From Chrysogorgia sp. JL179-B06 (taxonomy: Eukaryota > Cnidaria > Anthozoa > Scleralcyonacea > Chrysogorgiidae), in contig JAYKKM010000005.1 of assembly GCA_035772405.1 (NCBI GenBank), positions 1,469,501 through 1,533,500 on the forward strand: a DNA stretch of 64,000 bases, written 5' to 3'. Shown here in pieces: positions 1-13,100 of the stretch. The notes under the pieces are model-generated. The model saw only the letters and a program-made list of their open reading frames with translations. It ran no database searches and had not been told where the DNA came from. The stretch's first letter is position 1. Each line of letters starts with the position of its first letter. Position numbers and translations under genes: made by a program.

Positions 1-1429
1 AAGAATAAGAAGACCATGTCTTCTTCAGTTCTGATGTGACGCTGATGTTGTGAAACAATAAACTCACACCAATATACACCTAAATAGAAAGTAAACCGTA
101 TTCACAAACAAAACAATTTGATGATTTATGATAGTTTAATATGGCAAGAAATATTTACAGATGACATCTTATAAATGTCTACCTCACTCAGCCATATTGC
201 CGTTTAAGTGAGCCTTTAAGGACAAACAAGAAAATTAAGTACACAGAACTATCTTAGTCGTCTTACCTTGACAATAAAATATCTCTTGAAAACTGAAAAC
301 GTTGAAATTGGCGACGGCAAAGGTACAGCAAAGGCAGTTCAGATCGTTCAGAAATCCCGAGTTCAGAAAATACCATGGCCGTGGTGGCGTTGAGAAGTTC
401 CGAACAATACTTCCGTAAAGCTTCCGTAAAAACGAAAACCCTCTGGAGTATGCAATATAATTTTGTGGCAACTAAATTCTACATACGTCATAAAACGTCA
501 TAAAACTGAACAGACATCTTTCCATACACAAATTTTCACAAATCGAGATGTCGTTGACTATACATAGGTGCGGAAAGAGGTCTGGGTACCAGGGCAAGAT
601 TAGTGTGCTGCCTACGGCAACAATAATTCATGTATTGGATTTGTCTTCGTTTTTATTCTTCTGTTAAACGTCGTATAACTCGGAGGCGCATTTCCATCGC
701 ATTATTTGGACTTATCTTGGCCTCATTTAATTTGAACATATTTCTTATGATTTATAAGCCTTTTTGTAAACATATTGTAATTCCATGTGTTCGCGAGGAT
801 TTCGAATCATTCATTCTCCAAGTGTTCTGTGACTGATCATAGTACGGTTTAAAAATGTGAAAGCGAAAGTTTCAGCACCGCGTGTACGTGATGCGGACCT
901 GCGGTAATACTAATAGTGTTCTTCCACTGATTTCTAAATACAAACAGCTGTTGAAAATACGAGCTAGCGTAGCCGACGGTTTTGAACCCGAGCTTGTCTG
1001 TATTAGAAATTAGAGGATGAACACTTTCGAGTGTTTGAACTTTTGAACTCATCCATATTTTGAGAGAAAATCGAGGTTAAAGACCTGATTTCAAAATATT
1101 TTTTGAAAGCGTGGACTTTCGAAAATGGTTGGCGCAACACTGTGAAAGATCAGCTAAATGCTGATATCTCCGGCGTGGAGCTTACAGTACATGGAATACT
1201 CCCTGGCAAAGACGACGTCACTCAGTTTGTCGGACCGTTGTATTCCACAACAAAAACAGCAAAACAGTGAAAAGCAACATTGTTTATACATATGCATCTT
1301 GTTCTAAAGTATGGTTTTTGTTCCAATGCTGTCATGAAATTCATGAGGATTTCCAGCTGTTGTCCAACCTCATTATCTATTTATTTATTACCGTGTTTTG
1401 CCTTGGTACTTTTTCTCTTATCGGTTTCA
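1..1429. other. no gene recognised
   Basis: Short ORFs of 60-110 codons occur on both strands, but none has a recognisable motif, codon bias or convincing splice signals. The stretch lies downstream of the fucosyltransferase-like frame on the - strand and could hold its 3' untranslated region. I see no clear repeat. Confidence 0.5.
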
Positions 1430-1430
1430 C

Positions 1431-2607
1431 TTATTCTCTTATCCATTTCTCCAAAGTTCTCCGTTGTTTTCCATCGCATTTATCTACAGATAATCCGCTA
1501 TGGCCTCTGGAATTTTTTGTTAGCGTCATACACACTCTACAGTATAATGACAAGTTGTCATCCCACCATATCCCAATTGGCGATTTGTAATATTCCGCTG
1601 GGAATCTGAAACCTTCGTACTTCCACTTCAAAAACTTGTTGTATTCTGTTTCATTGCTGGCAAGATACAGAAGGTACAATTAACTCAGCTAGCTTTTTAG
1701 GCGAAGGAAAATCGTTTATTTTAATAACGGAATGTTTTAAATTTCCCCATTGTAGAACCTCGTCGATTTTATCAGTTCCCATCCACACAGGAACAGTACC
1801 GAAGGACATTGCGTTGTAAATCTTCTCAGTCATGTAATAGTCGCAGTCAGCATTTGGAAAAACAAGAGCAAACTTATAATTACGCATTGTTTCTTTGACT
1901 TTGTTATTCCAGCCAGCTCAGTGGTATTCTTGGTTTATTTTGTAGGCACTTTCCGTAGGAGTCGATGGCCAGGTGCTTCATTAGCCTGAATATATATAAC
2001 GTACGAGAAGCTTCACAGTGGCTGTAAATAGCCATCACAAGGCCATTCTTCAGGTTAAAAGGAACAGGTTTGGACAGTTCTGGCCGCTTGAACTCGAGAC
2101 AAGGAAAATCAGAGTCAAGACGATAAGAAGCCAAATAATTAAATTTCTGCATAATATGGTTCGGTCTTTTATAGAAGTTGTGTAATCCGGATTTTCGTTG
2201 ACATGAAAAATCCACGGTATGGACCTCGTATTTTGAGAAGGACGTTCATCAGTGTTTCTGCAATGTATTATTAATGCTGATGCTTCGATTAACCGGCATT
2301 TGTTGCTAGAAAGTTCGCACTTTACAGGGCAGTTCTCGCCAAGAGCGAAGAACGGCCATTCGTGAGTCTCTTGTGTTATATTTAACATATGACCAAAAAC
2401 TGTCGTCCAGTACAACACTAAGATCGAAGACGACGAATTTACAAGACCATCTTTTGGCGTTGGGTGGACATCAAAATTTGCACTTTTAAAGATGGTCATC
2501 AATATCCCTGCTTGGTAAACCAAGAAAAGTATTCCCGAGAAAACAAGCACAAAGATAAAATAGTTCCGTAGAAACCGAGTAGATCTGATGCGATATAACA
2601 AGTTGGC
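1431..2607 (-). pseudogene. alpha-1,3-fucosyltransferase-like gene, frameshifted
   Basis: Members of this family (GT10) transfer fucose from GDP-fucose to glycans in the Golgi as type II membrane proteins. Seen here: a short basic N-terminus and one hydrophobic segment (IFVLVFSGILFLVYQAG, about 2505-2570), then a Cys-rich stem. An IPWIFHVNENPDYT stretch follows (about 2170-2215), the equivalent of the family's ESP region. Next come the conserved SYRLDSDFP block (about 2105-2130), IDSYGKC (about 1945-1965), and the donor-site block NYKFALVFPNADCDYYMTEK (about 1825-1880) with GTVPVWMG. A C-terminal CRVC pair lies near 1525. These blocks are in family order with normal spacing but in different frames, with single-base shifts near 2150, 1905 and 1685. 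No ATG opens the first block: an in-frame stop sits just upstream, and a weak acceptor (ctacag) could precede it. The copy is intronless otherwise. It is either a decayed copy or a real gene with sequencing indels. Confidence 0.75.
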
Positions 2608-3290
2608 TGTAGCAGCAGTGCAGCACTATTGATCAATGTATGCGCCCCCGGAAGTTTTTACCATTGGATGTTTCGAATTTTGGATATATGGAATTTAATT
2701 CTCGTGTTGAACTGGATATCTTACTCGTTTGCTTCGCTCACTCGTGAGCCTGATCCTGTTTAAAACTCGAAATAAATTTCATAATTTCCGCACATTCATG
2801 TATTATTACTCGGCCCATCTGTGGTAGCCGAGTATGGGTTTCGGTGTTTTTGTTATTTTTTAGGGGTCGCGATATTGCCACAACTGTGACCAGTGCATGT
2901 GCCTTCTTTCCTTTCGATCGAGTGTTTCCTCACGGGCGCTAAAAGGCGGCGTTTTCAAATTTCAGACTAACCACGCTTTGGTGCGATTTTTGTCGCTTGT
3001 GACAATATATGCCAACATTGCCTAGTGACAGTGTGCGTGTGTCGGTCGCATAATATCAAACATGTTTGATATTTGTGCGATAAAAATCGCAAGTTTCTTG
3101 CGACAAATATTGCTTGCAACAAAACTCGCCTAATCTTAAAAGATGACGATCGAGCGATTTCGAAACGGTTGGTCCGCGATCTCAATGAGACTATATTAAA
3201 TGAATGCCAAGCTGATAGTTATGAATGCCAAAAGTATACATATGAATGCAAAAACGTTCAAAGGTAAGCACGAATATAAACTTGAAATGT
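2602..3290. other. no gene; short palindrome and a dispersed repeat
   Basis: No coding signal. A perfect 20-bp palindrome (atatcaaacatgtttgatat) lies at about 3053-3072. The part from about 3128 to 3190 (tcttaaaagatgacgatcga onward) recurs in inverse orientation with small differences at about 13918-13975, so the ORF there is repeat-derived. Confidence 0.5.
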
Positions 3291-3885
3291 TACCGTAAAT
3301 CTTCTATTGAGAGCCCCCCTCAAATAAGCGCCTCCGCTGCTCCCCTTTGGAGCCGTTTTGTCGTCCCCCTAATAAACGCCCCCGTTTTCAATAACATACA
3401 CGACAATTTAATACACGACAATTAAGCTCTATTTACATATCAAACCACTTTGAAAGAGAAGGTCCTGCTGTATTTCAAACTCGAAATATGGATAGCGTTC
3501 TGCAATTATTCTGGAGCTCTTCGCTGAGTATCTTAGCAATAGCTTTGTTTTGTTCTTGCACGATAGATACATACCGGGAAAAATTATAGCCGACCTCTCG
3601 TTTTCGCAACAAGTTAACAACGCACGTCAACTATTGATTAGCTCGTTGCGTCGAGCGTCGTCGCTCTCTCTCTCTTTGTTTTGGTATTACTGTCAGTGTG
3701 TAACAATAAAATACATCTTATGTCCTTCGTCTTTGGAGTGTTTCTTATAGACTGGCGCAAGTTGATAATATAAAGTTTACGAATTGGAAATACAGTAAGA
3801 GAATCTGAGTAACCCTAACCCTATACAAGGGCCCTCTCTCTTTATAAGCGCCAAAGATCTGGGCGCTAAATAGAAGATTACGGTA
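3291..3885. mobile_element. MITE with terminal inverted repeats
   Basis: The left end reads taccgtaaatcttctatt and the right end aatagaagattacggta, which are inverted repeats apart from one base. Just inside, both ends carry the same theme (agcgcc / gggcgct, 'ataagcgcc'). No transposase frame lies between them. The element is about 595 bp and sits upstream of the putative first exon of the host gene. Superfamily not assigned. Confidence 0.65.
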
Positions 3886-4045
3886 TATGAAAACACTCGT
3901 TTAAATAAAATGTGTCATGTAATATTACCTGAAAGCGCGTATGTTATGTACTTGGTCGGTCATTCCATATCTGTTTTCAGAATTGAAATCCTGTAAATAT
4001 TGACCAAGATAACGTTAGTACATAAACAGGACATTTTCCGACTAA

Positions 4046-4100
4046 ATGGCGTGCGAGGTCTGGGTTAACATTGATAACATGGCTAATAATAGCAATCAAG
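4046..4100 (+). CDS. LRR gene exon 1 (candidate start exon)
   Basis: ATG at 4046 is preceded immediately by an in-frame TAA, so translation cannot start upstream in this frame. It encodes 18 residues (MACEVWVNID...NNSNQ) and ends with one extra base before gtgcca, exactly the phase exon 2 needs. Residue composition gives no independent support, and another 5' exon remains possible. Confidence 0.45.
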
Positions 4101-7100
4101 GTGCCAGGGGACCATGTATGGGGAAATCCCGCAGGAGGTGTTGCTATGCTACTTCATGGTAACAATATACCTATAGTCTCCCACCGTATTTTACGGTTAG
4201 GTTACGGGTATGGTTAGGGTTAGGATTAGGGTTAGGATTTGGGTTACGGTTGGGGTTAGGGGTATAAAAAACAGATGAAAACCCGGTCTAGTGTTACCAT
4301 GAAGTATATGCCTGCTACTCAGATCCATTACTTCGCTTCCTGTTTTTAAAAAATCCCAAGCATTTTATCCTACTTAATAATTATTTATTGTATTTTTGTT
4401 TTTATTGTAAGGCGCATTTGAAACGTGTTGAATTTGCGCGGTATAAATAAATTGTATTGTATTATTACTCTGAAGATAGGAAACTATGATATATAAATTT
4501 GAAGCTTTATGTTTTTTATGTAACTGGAAACACAGGGTACTGAAACCATAGCTGAAATGCCTTTAGCGTAGCCTGCGAATACAGCCGTCCTTCATCGCCT
4601 TACGCCCGATATACCAGTCTGCTTGATACTTTTAACCTATCGGATTATTGCACCCGGCTTTTCGTTTCTTGACATGACGACCAGGCAACGTAACTGGCGG
4701 GAATGTAGGCCGGCATATTGAAAAGTATGAGAATAACAGGGCAGGTGATTTATATAGATTTTCTCCTGTTCTTTTTTTTTGCTTGTTTTGCAATGTGCTT
4801 CTTCTTTGCAGCTATTGAGAAGCCGCAGCAAAATACCTCTTCGTGTTGCTCGGTACATTGACCTTTCAAGCACCAATATAGGTAAACACTGCAATTGTTT
4901 AAAAAATGTATTTCGCATTTCATGAAGTTTATTGCATTGTTATGAAGTGGTAACAGCAATACAAATCATTGTATTATATTGTTTTTGAAGTGACCTTGGA
5001 TCACTTGGAGTTATGTCCAAAGTTGACGACGCTCGTGGCAAGAAACAATCGTTTGGAGAGTATTCCAAACTTGGACTGTTGTCCTCAACTTTGGAAAGTT
5101 GACATTGCTCACAACAAGGTATTTATAACATGCACCAATCTATTGTTGAGCTGGAAAGTTCGTTTGGTAATGCGCCGTTTAATACGCCAACCACAATACC
5201 TCCTCGGGAGATATGTTCTATTCTTATACCTGATCACTGTTCAGCTATCAATTTTCGAGAATATTTTACTGCTCTACACTTGTTCTAGCATGTACAGTAG
5301 GCAAATACTACCCTATTCGCAGGGAAAGTACTCTGCCTATACTCTTTGAAAGAGTAGTGGCAGTGCACTGGGGTGGTGCCAGGAATTCCCCGACATTGGC
5401 TAATGTCCACTACAGGGGGCTAACTAGGGGGTTGCGGCCACGTCCACTTAAAAATTTGATAATTTGAAGGCCAAAAATATCATGCTGTTTTTGATGCGAA
5501 ATATCGAATATCACAAAAAGAATCAAGAAAAAACCCACCAATTCCCGTTCGTTCCCTCTACAAATTGTTCATTTTCCCCTGACGGGGGGCTAAGGTTCGC
5601 CGACGGCAGCTGTATCCCCCTGCCCCCACCCCTGGCAGTGCCAAACAGCCAGTCGACTCATGTCTTGTTTATTTGAAATTTCATATAAAGAACTGACAAG
5701 CTAAAAATTAATAAATTACACCATGCTAACTGAAATTGGTTGATTTTACACCACACCAAAGCAAGTACGCGAAATTTTATCAAAGAAATACAGTACGCCA
5801 AAATTTGGCGTAAGTTCTCTTCCAATACGCCAAAGATATTTGGTGCAACATACAAACTTACCAGTATGATCTGGGAGACACATACCTCTGGGGTACCAGC
5901 ACAGTCTCTTCATTAAATTAACCATTATCCTTAAGTTACAAACCACTCTGAATTAAGGATAATCTAATGGTAATTGTAGGGTTAGAACCCAACCCCAACA
6001 CAACACCAATCCTAACCCCCCGCCTAGCGAGTTTTCTAACCCTAACTCCCCGCCTAGCAAGTTTTTTAACCCTAATGCCCCGCCTAGCAAGTTTTCTAAC
6101 CCTAACCTCGCCTGGCAAGTTTTATGACACAAGACCAATCCTAACCCCCATCGTGTCCCATACTGACTAAGCATGTGGGATTACTAATTGACTGTTAAAC
6201 GCATTCGTGATTCTTATGTGTGCCATTAGATTAACCATTATCTTTAATTCAGAGCGATTTGTAAATTAAGGATAATGGTTAATTTAAGGAAGAGACCGTG
6301 TACATGCCTCTCAAAGCCTGGGTATGAGGTTGCATGCCTCTGGGCAGAACATGTCTATATGGGGCACACACCTATGCGGGGAACATACCTCCAAGGGCAC
6401 ATGCCTCTGGGACCGTCTGGGTGTGTCTCTGTATGCAAGATTTAATTGTGTTATGTTTTAGATAATGTATTTATCATGTTGCACAATCAATAAAATTATG
6501 ATTCGTGTTACATTGGCTAAAACAGTAAAGCGCCGCTGCTAAATGCACGTGCGCTGATATTGACTGCAGGCCAAACTGCCTGCTGGCGCCAGTCATGTGA
6601 GATTGGTAAAGTGTTTCTGCAATCCAATGGTCAGGTTGCCCCAGAGTACAAAAGTAAAGAAACACTACCAAAAACAAACACTTCATGGTGGATTAACATA
6701 CATGCAGGGGCGTCGCTACTGGGGGCGTGTGGGGGTGTCACCCCCCCAATGTTTTTAAAAAACTGGGAAAATTCGGGCAAAGTATGATATAGTAAATTAG
6801 GACTTTATACTAAATTGTGAGATTGCTTAAAGATAGAACGTATATGGCAACATTTGTGGTTGTTATGTCTTAATGTGCATCCAATAAAATTCGGGCAATT
6901 TTATAAAAAATATAATATTCGGGCAAATTCAACTGGACACCCCCCAATCAAAGTGGGTTCGCGACGCCCCTGCATACATGTAGCACTTAGGTTTAGCAAA
7001 TATGTCACTGATATCAGTTTTTTGTTCATTTTGTCAGTAGTCCATTTTGTCAGTAGTCCATTTTGTCAGTAGTCCATATCTTTTTGTCCATGAAATTGGT

Positions 7101-10100
7101 GAAAATGTCTGACATCATGACAAACTACAGACTTTGCAAATGCAAACTCAAAACTAAGCAACTGGTACACCCTGCATAATTAATAAATTTTTTGGGAAGA
7201 CAGATATAAACTAGTGTATTTTTAGTCTTGAACAAGAAAAAGTATAAACATGTATCACATGCTTTTTATAATTTAAAAAAGTTAAGTTAAAAGTAAGTTA
7301 CATTATACATTTAGTTATTAATTATTACAAGTTAATTATTACAATTGTTATTAATTATTCATTATTAATTATTATTAATAATAATTATATAATAATTCAT
7401 TATAGACCCTAAAGAATAATATAAGATATTTTTAAATTTATTAGTTAATGTAGTCTATGTGTTTTGCTTCAGCTCCAATGTCTTATTGGATTCTCTCGGT
7501 TCTCTGTTCTTGGCTGCCTTATTCTTTGCAATAATTGCTTGGATTGGAGCGATCTTCGGAAACTCTGTCATATTCATATCTTGGAACTTAGTCTTCATGG
7601 AAATCCCAAGCTTGAGAAAGATCCCTATTGTAAGCAACAACCCTTTACTCCCCAATATCAACATACAAATTCTCCTTATTGGTCTCCAGGAATCCATGAC
7701 AAAAAACCCACATGACAAAAACCCCGCCGAAAAAATCCCCACCGACAAAATCCCCGACGACAATATCCCCGGCGACAAAAACCCCAAATTACGGAATTCA
7801 GACAAAAAACCCACATTTCTGTTTATCAATTTTTTAAATTATCAGAACAAACTTTTTAACACAATATAATGGTATAGAAAAAGTGGAAATACTGTTTAAA
7901 TAAATAAAAGTAAAGAAAAGTATTATGAAAGTTACTGTTCATGACAAACTCGAATGTTGTGACCGACGCCACGCAGCATCTGCTCCAAAGTCTTGCGTCC
8001 ATCTCTGAAGTCTACGCATAGGTTTCTTAGTCGTTCCTGTAGGTCCTTGGTTTCTCGTCTGACTCGTTTTCTTAAGGGCTCTCCTCTGGCGTCATTCTGA
8101 AGAGGTGCGCACTAGATAATAGTCGTCAGAACCATGTTGAGCCCGTCAACACCACTAACCCAGCGGTGACATGTTCGTCGTAAAACAGTCGCAAAACGCT
8201 CGTAAATCTACCACATTATTTCAAAATATGTAAATATTTAGTATCTTATGCGCGCACATGGAGAAGAGCGTTCATGCAGAAGAATACATGACAAACTCTC
8301 AATCCTAGACCAGTAAATTTGATTTTGTCATCGATAGTCAAAACGGATATGTAGATACTTTCCAAAAGGCAAACGACGTTATTCGGGATTTCGAAATATC
8401 AATCGCAACAACGTATGCTGCGAGGTTTCAAAATATATTTGTGGACTGACAAAATATATTTGTGGACTGACAAAAATATATTTGTCGACTGAAAAATATA
8501 TTTGTCGACTGACAAATATATTTGTCGACTTAAAAAATATATTTTCCGACAAACAATTTATGCGCATTGGTCCATATAGTTAAGCATTTCTGCATTTGCC
8601 ATAGAACATTCGTAAAGTCACTTACTAGTCATAGACGCTTTTAAATAAGTGATAAAACGTGTTGTGCTGCGTAGGCAGTGTAGAAATACAAATCTCAAAT
8701 TCATGAATAATTCATGAGTTAATTAACCAATCAGAGTAGGCGAATTAATCAGGTGATTGCGGTTGGATGCCCCGGTGAACCATGCCAACACAATACGCGT
8801 GACCTGGATATTAGATGAACAACGTTGTTCATCTAATATCTTAATTACGCATGGAAATAATCTTCAAAATTGTAAACTGCAATTTAAATTATAACAAGAC
8901 GCCCGCTAGGCGTTAACTCGGGCTACTTAGGCTAGTGGCTTGTTGAAAGACATTGTAGGCAAATTCAGCAATTTGACTGCAATATACACAAATCTATAGG
9001 TGTAGGTAATGATACAGCTCTGTCAGTGCAGGGGGGTGGTTAAATTTTCCACTGAAATTTTCAACATCACCAAACTGCACGCCTTTAACAAAGGGGGGGT
9101 GGCGAGCGGAGATAAGGCCCTGGGAACGAGGTTGTGGCTTTGATTACATGGAGGTGAGTTGGCTCAGTATCAGAGCTGGCTTACTAAGAAGTCTGGGCCA
9201 CCAAACGAGCTGTCATAAGCTAAATAGCTTAAAAAATTCAAAATCATTATTTCTTTGTGAAGTCAACATTTTGAGCCAGTATAAACATGTTCATAATTTT
9301 AGCACATTTATTATTTGATTTATTAGCGGTTTTATAATGGTATGACTCAGAGGAGGTACGAAGGTCTTCCCAAAATGCATTGCGCTTGATACATATTATC
9401 GATTCCCCGCCGGAAATTCTTCATTGTTCAACGAACCTTCGGGAAGCGAACATGGTTTTAAAATGGCGGTTTGAAAACCGGTCGTGGTATAAGACTGTTC
9501 ATGGCAAGAACACTGCAGTTTTTGGCTCACACGAACTTCTTTATATTCATTGTATTCCCAAGCAACACTTTAACGTTTAATATTCCGTCTGGTTTGTCAT
9601 GTATACTATTTTAAAGATACCGCTATACCCACATCAGATTTCTAAGTTTGATATTTGTAAATATATTGCCCTGTTTGTGCCGATTCGCAATGTGAACGGA
9701 TTCGAAATGGATTATCTTTTTGCAGGAACCAGCAACTGTAGTTAAACTGAATGTATTGGCCGAATATAATTGTAGTAATAGTTGTAACATTGTAACAGTA
9801 CATCTGAGTCAACTGACAGAGATAGCTTTTTGGTGCTCAAACAAAATCTTATATAGTTATCCTTACTTTTTATTATTTATACGACTTAATGTTAGGATTG
9901 AGATATATCAATAACGATTTTTATAGCTTTTATAGTCGAGTATTAACATTCTTGATTTTACATTTCAAATTTTAAATGTGCTTGTTTTTAGATTTCAAAG
10001 TTATTTCCTTTATAAGCCCCCTCTCAATTTAATAAAATTTCAATATTAACTATTCAATAGACTATTAAAATCAAACTTTATAAAATCATGCTTTCTTTGT

Positions 10101-13100
10101 AAATTGTAATATGGGATATATTTGACATTTTTGTATGGAATTTTCAGAGTGAGTTCATACAGGTATTTAATATGATTACAATTACCTATTCAGCAGTTTA
10201 TTATTAGACCACTCCAAACATCTAGACCTTTGTTGTAGATGGCAATGGAGACCTTTTGGAAAAGCTCCATATATAAAGGCATTGACAATAAACCTCAAAT
10301 TGTACATCATTGTACATCTCTAGTATTGTGTGTATCAACAACGAAATTTTGGACTCTTAATAGCACTTAACTGTTTTGAAAAATCACTGTTGGTATAACC
10401 TACAGTTTCTTGCCTTTGTAAAAGGGTCAGGAAAATTGTCTGACTACTTAGAAATTAAATTTCCACAGGCGTATGAACTGGGGGCACGTTCTCCCCGGGC
10501 CCCAACTTGTTATGTAGACTTGTGGCTGTAATATCATTGTAATTTTATTTCAAATGTAATACACAGCTTTAAAAATGTATTAATTATTTAATTTAAAAGA
10601 TCTCAGAAGTACAAATCAAGCAATAGAGGCAATTCTGCTATGCAACTTTATTATTCTGAATTCCCCAGCCTGTGCTTGAGACCCGGCCTAAAACATTTTA
10701 CCAAAAGGCTCTTTTTTCATGGAGAAGGCCTCTGAGGAAACTTTCTGTGGAAATAAAAATTGAGCATGAACCTGAAAACATAAAAGATACCAATTCCATT
10801 AAATTCTCTGTATTTTACAACAACAAATGGTATGTCAATGTCATATGGGATACTATGGAGTAAAGAAGTAAATAAATCTTAAAGGAGGCATGCACAAAAC
10901 AACTTGGATTATTGTTATTAAACACGGACAATGGGGAGAGGATGAACTCAACTCTCGCATAGATATACGGACAGTATGCACATATAATCATTGTTGAAGG
11001 ATAGCAAAGTACAAACGTTTGAGCTTACAATGGCACAACATAATTTGCCCTTATAGTCTCTTCAACATTTCGTTTTGTTATGTTTCCTGAAAGGATCAAA
11101 TACCAATAGACGAATTACTTAGTTAGTAGTTCTGACAACCGGCAAAGAATTTCGAGCGCCAAATAAAAGTAAGAGAGCGGGGAAACGTAAACCAAAACAA
11201 CAGTACGTCATAGGCACGTTTTGCTGTCAATCTGACGAAGTATAATTGAGAAGATGCGGAATTTCACAGACCTCTTTCTCATTTAAATTGTGGAGCAACA
11301 AGAAAAAAATTTGCACTAAAAGAAAGCAAATTCTTCCATATCCACACCGAACAAATTTTTTAAAGATTTCATCAAATATTACGGTAAATATATTTGAATA
11401 ATTCAAGGCAACTAAATGCAATATAACCACCAACAAGAAATAGTCCTCGTGAAGAAACCGATATTTCATCGCAAATATTCTTCTCGGATATCTAAAAAGT
11501 TACTGACGACAGAGTAAAAGGCTTAAACTATAATCTGCACAAAATTCAAGTTCCAAAGCCTACTTTTTATGGCGGAACAGAGATGTGTTATGCGAGTACG
11601 ATTTTCTCGCAAATTGAAAAATAGTGGTTTTTCAACGTCTAACTGTAATTAAGTTCATGGAGCAACAAGACATTTTTTACTATTAACTGAAAGAGAATTT
11701 TCAGCTTGTTATAATAACATATCCAGTGTTGTGTTTGCGTTCGTATTTCGTTAAATAAGTACATATATTCGCTTATCACTTTACAGCAAAATTTTGTGAC
11801 CCGTGAAGGCATCAACAAAAAAATTGTTTATTGATCCGAAACAAGTACGCTACGACAAAAAAACCCAGAGTAACATCTGTTGGATTAAACTAAAAACATC
11901 ATATAGAAAGCTTACCTTTTAAAACATAGGTTTTGAAACAAAAAAGCAACACTGAAAAACTATATATTTTGTCCGCCAACTTTACGCCAGAGCAAATACG
12001 AAGAAAACAAAGCGCAATGCATGCCGGGACGACCTTCGCACCTCCTCTGGGTATGACTAGTCCAGTGGACCAGCTTGCTTCATCAAGACAGATTACTGTC
12101 TTGGTTGGTGAGCCAACTTGCCTCCATGCATGTAGTCAAGGCTAAAAATCAGTTCAAAAGGTATGTATCTGGCTGTACAGACCAAGTAGCAGTTGGCAAA
12201 TGATGTGCTTGTGAGTCCGTCTGGCAAGTGGGCTAATCTGCCTCATCTAATATCAGGACTAATTACTATCTCGGTTTGCCTCCATGTACAGCTACAGTAA
12301 TCATGAAAGCCAGAAATCAGTTTGAAAGTTGTGTATCTGGCTGTGCAGACCAAGTAATAATAGTGACAATGGAAAGTACATGGCTGGACAGGCATCATTG
12401 GTAAACCAACAAACAAACAACTAACTATTTACTCTTTGATTTTGATAGTTGGTATGGGTGTCAGAGATTCGCATAATATGAACAAATATCGATACAGACT
12501 TACTGATAACCCACAACATTTTGGAGCCACAGGATTATTCGATGGCAATATTCATTGCATATGAAACAATAAACTGTTGATTTAATAGCATCGACTAATA
12601 TTTTGTATATAGACATAACAATAAACAACACAGGCAACAAAGCTTTTTAATATAAAAAATATTATAGTTACATCAGAACAGTTAACAGAAGTGAAGAAAG
12701 AAGTCATTTGAATGATTTTGGAAAGTATTAAATTGTATGAGCATGTAGAAGTACTTTTAAAATTTAAATTTCTGATGTATTATACAGTGCTTCCACTTGC
12801 CAGGAAATTTCCTGGCAAAAGGAAATATTGGGCTCTGGCAGGAAAAATGGCAGGAAATCCTTTTTGGAAGGAAATTGGCAGGAATTATAATGAATTGCCA
12901 GGATAATGGCAGGAAATTCTGAGATTCCAACCATTGGGGCTTTAAAATAGTCTATGTGTGGCGTAGTAACTAGTAAAATGTTGAATATACAAGAAAGCTA
13001 CCTATCATAGAGTTTTCAAACACTGGCAATTTGATTTGGGCAATTGGCGGCGTTTTCGCCTTCGGAAATCGCATCAACTTCGGAAATCGCTCGGTAGATG

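Noticed and set aside
3073..3267. 64-codon frame next to the LRR gene start, considered as an upstream exon
   Set aside because: Its central part is a dispersed repeat present inverted at 13918-13975, and no acceptor/donor pair fits.
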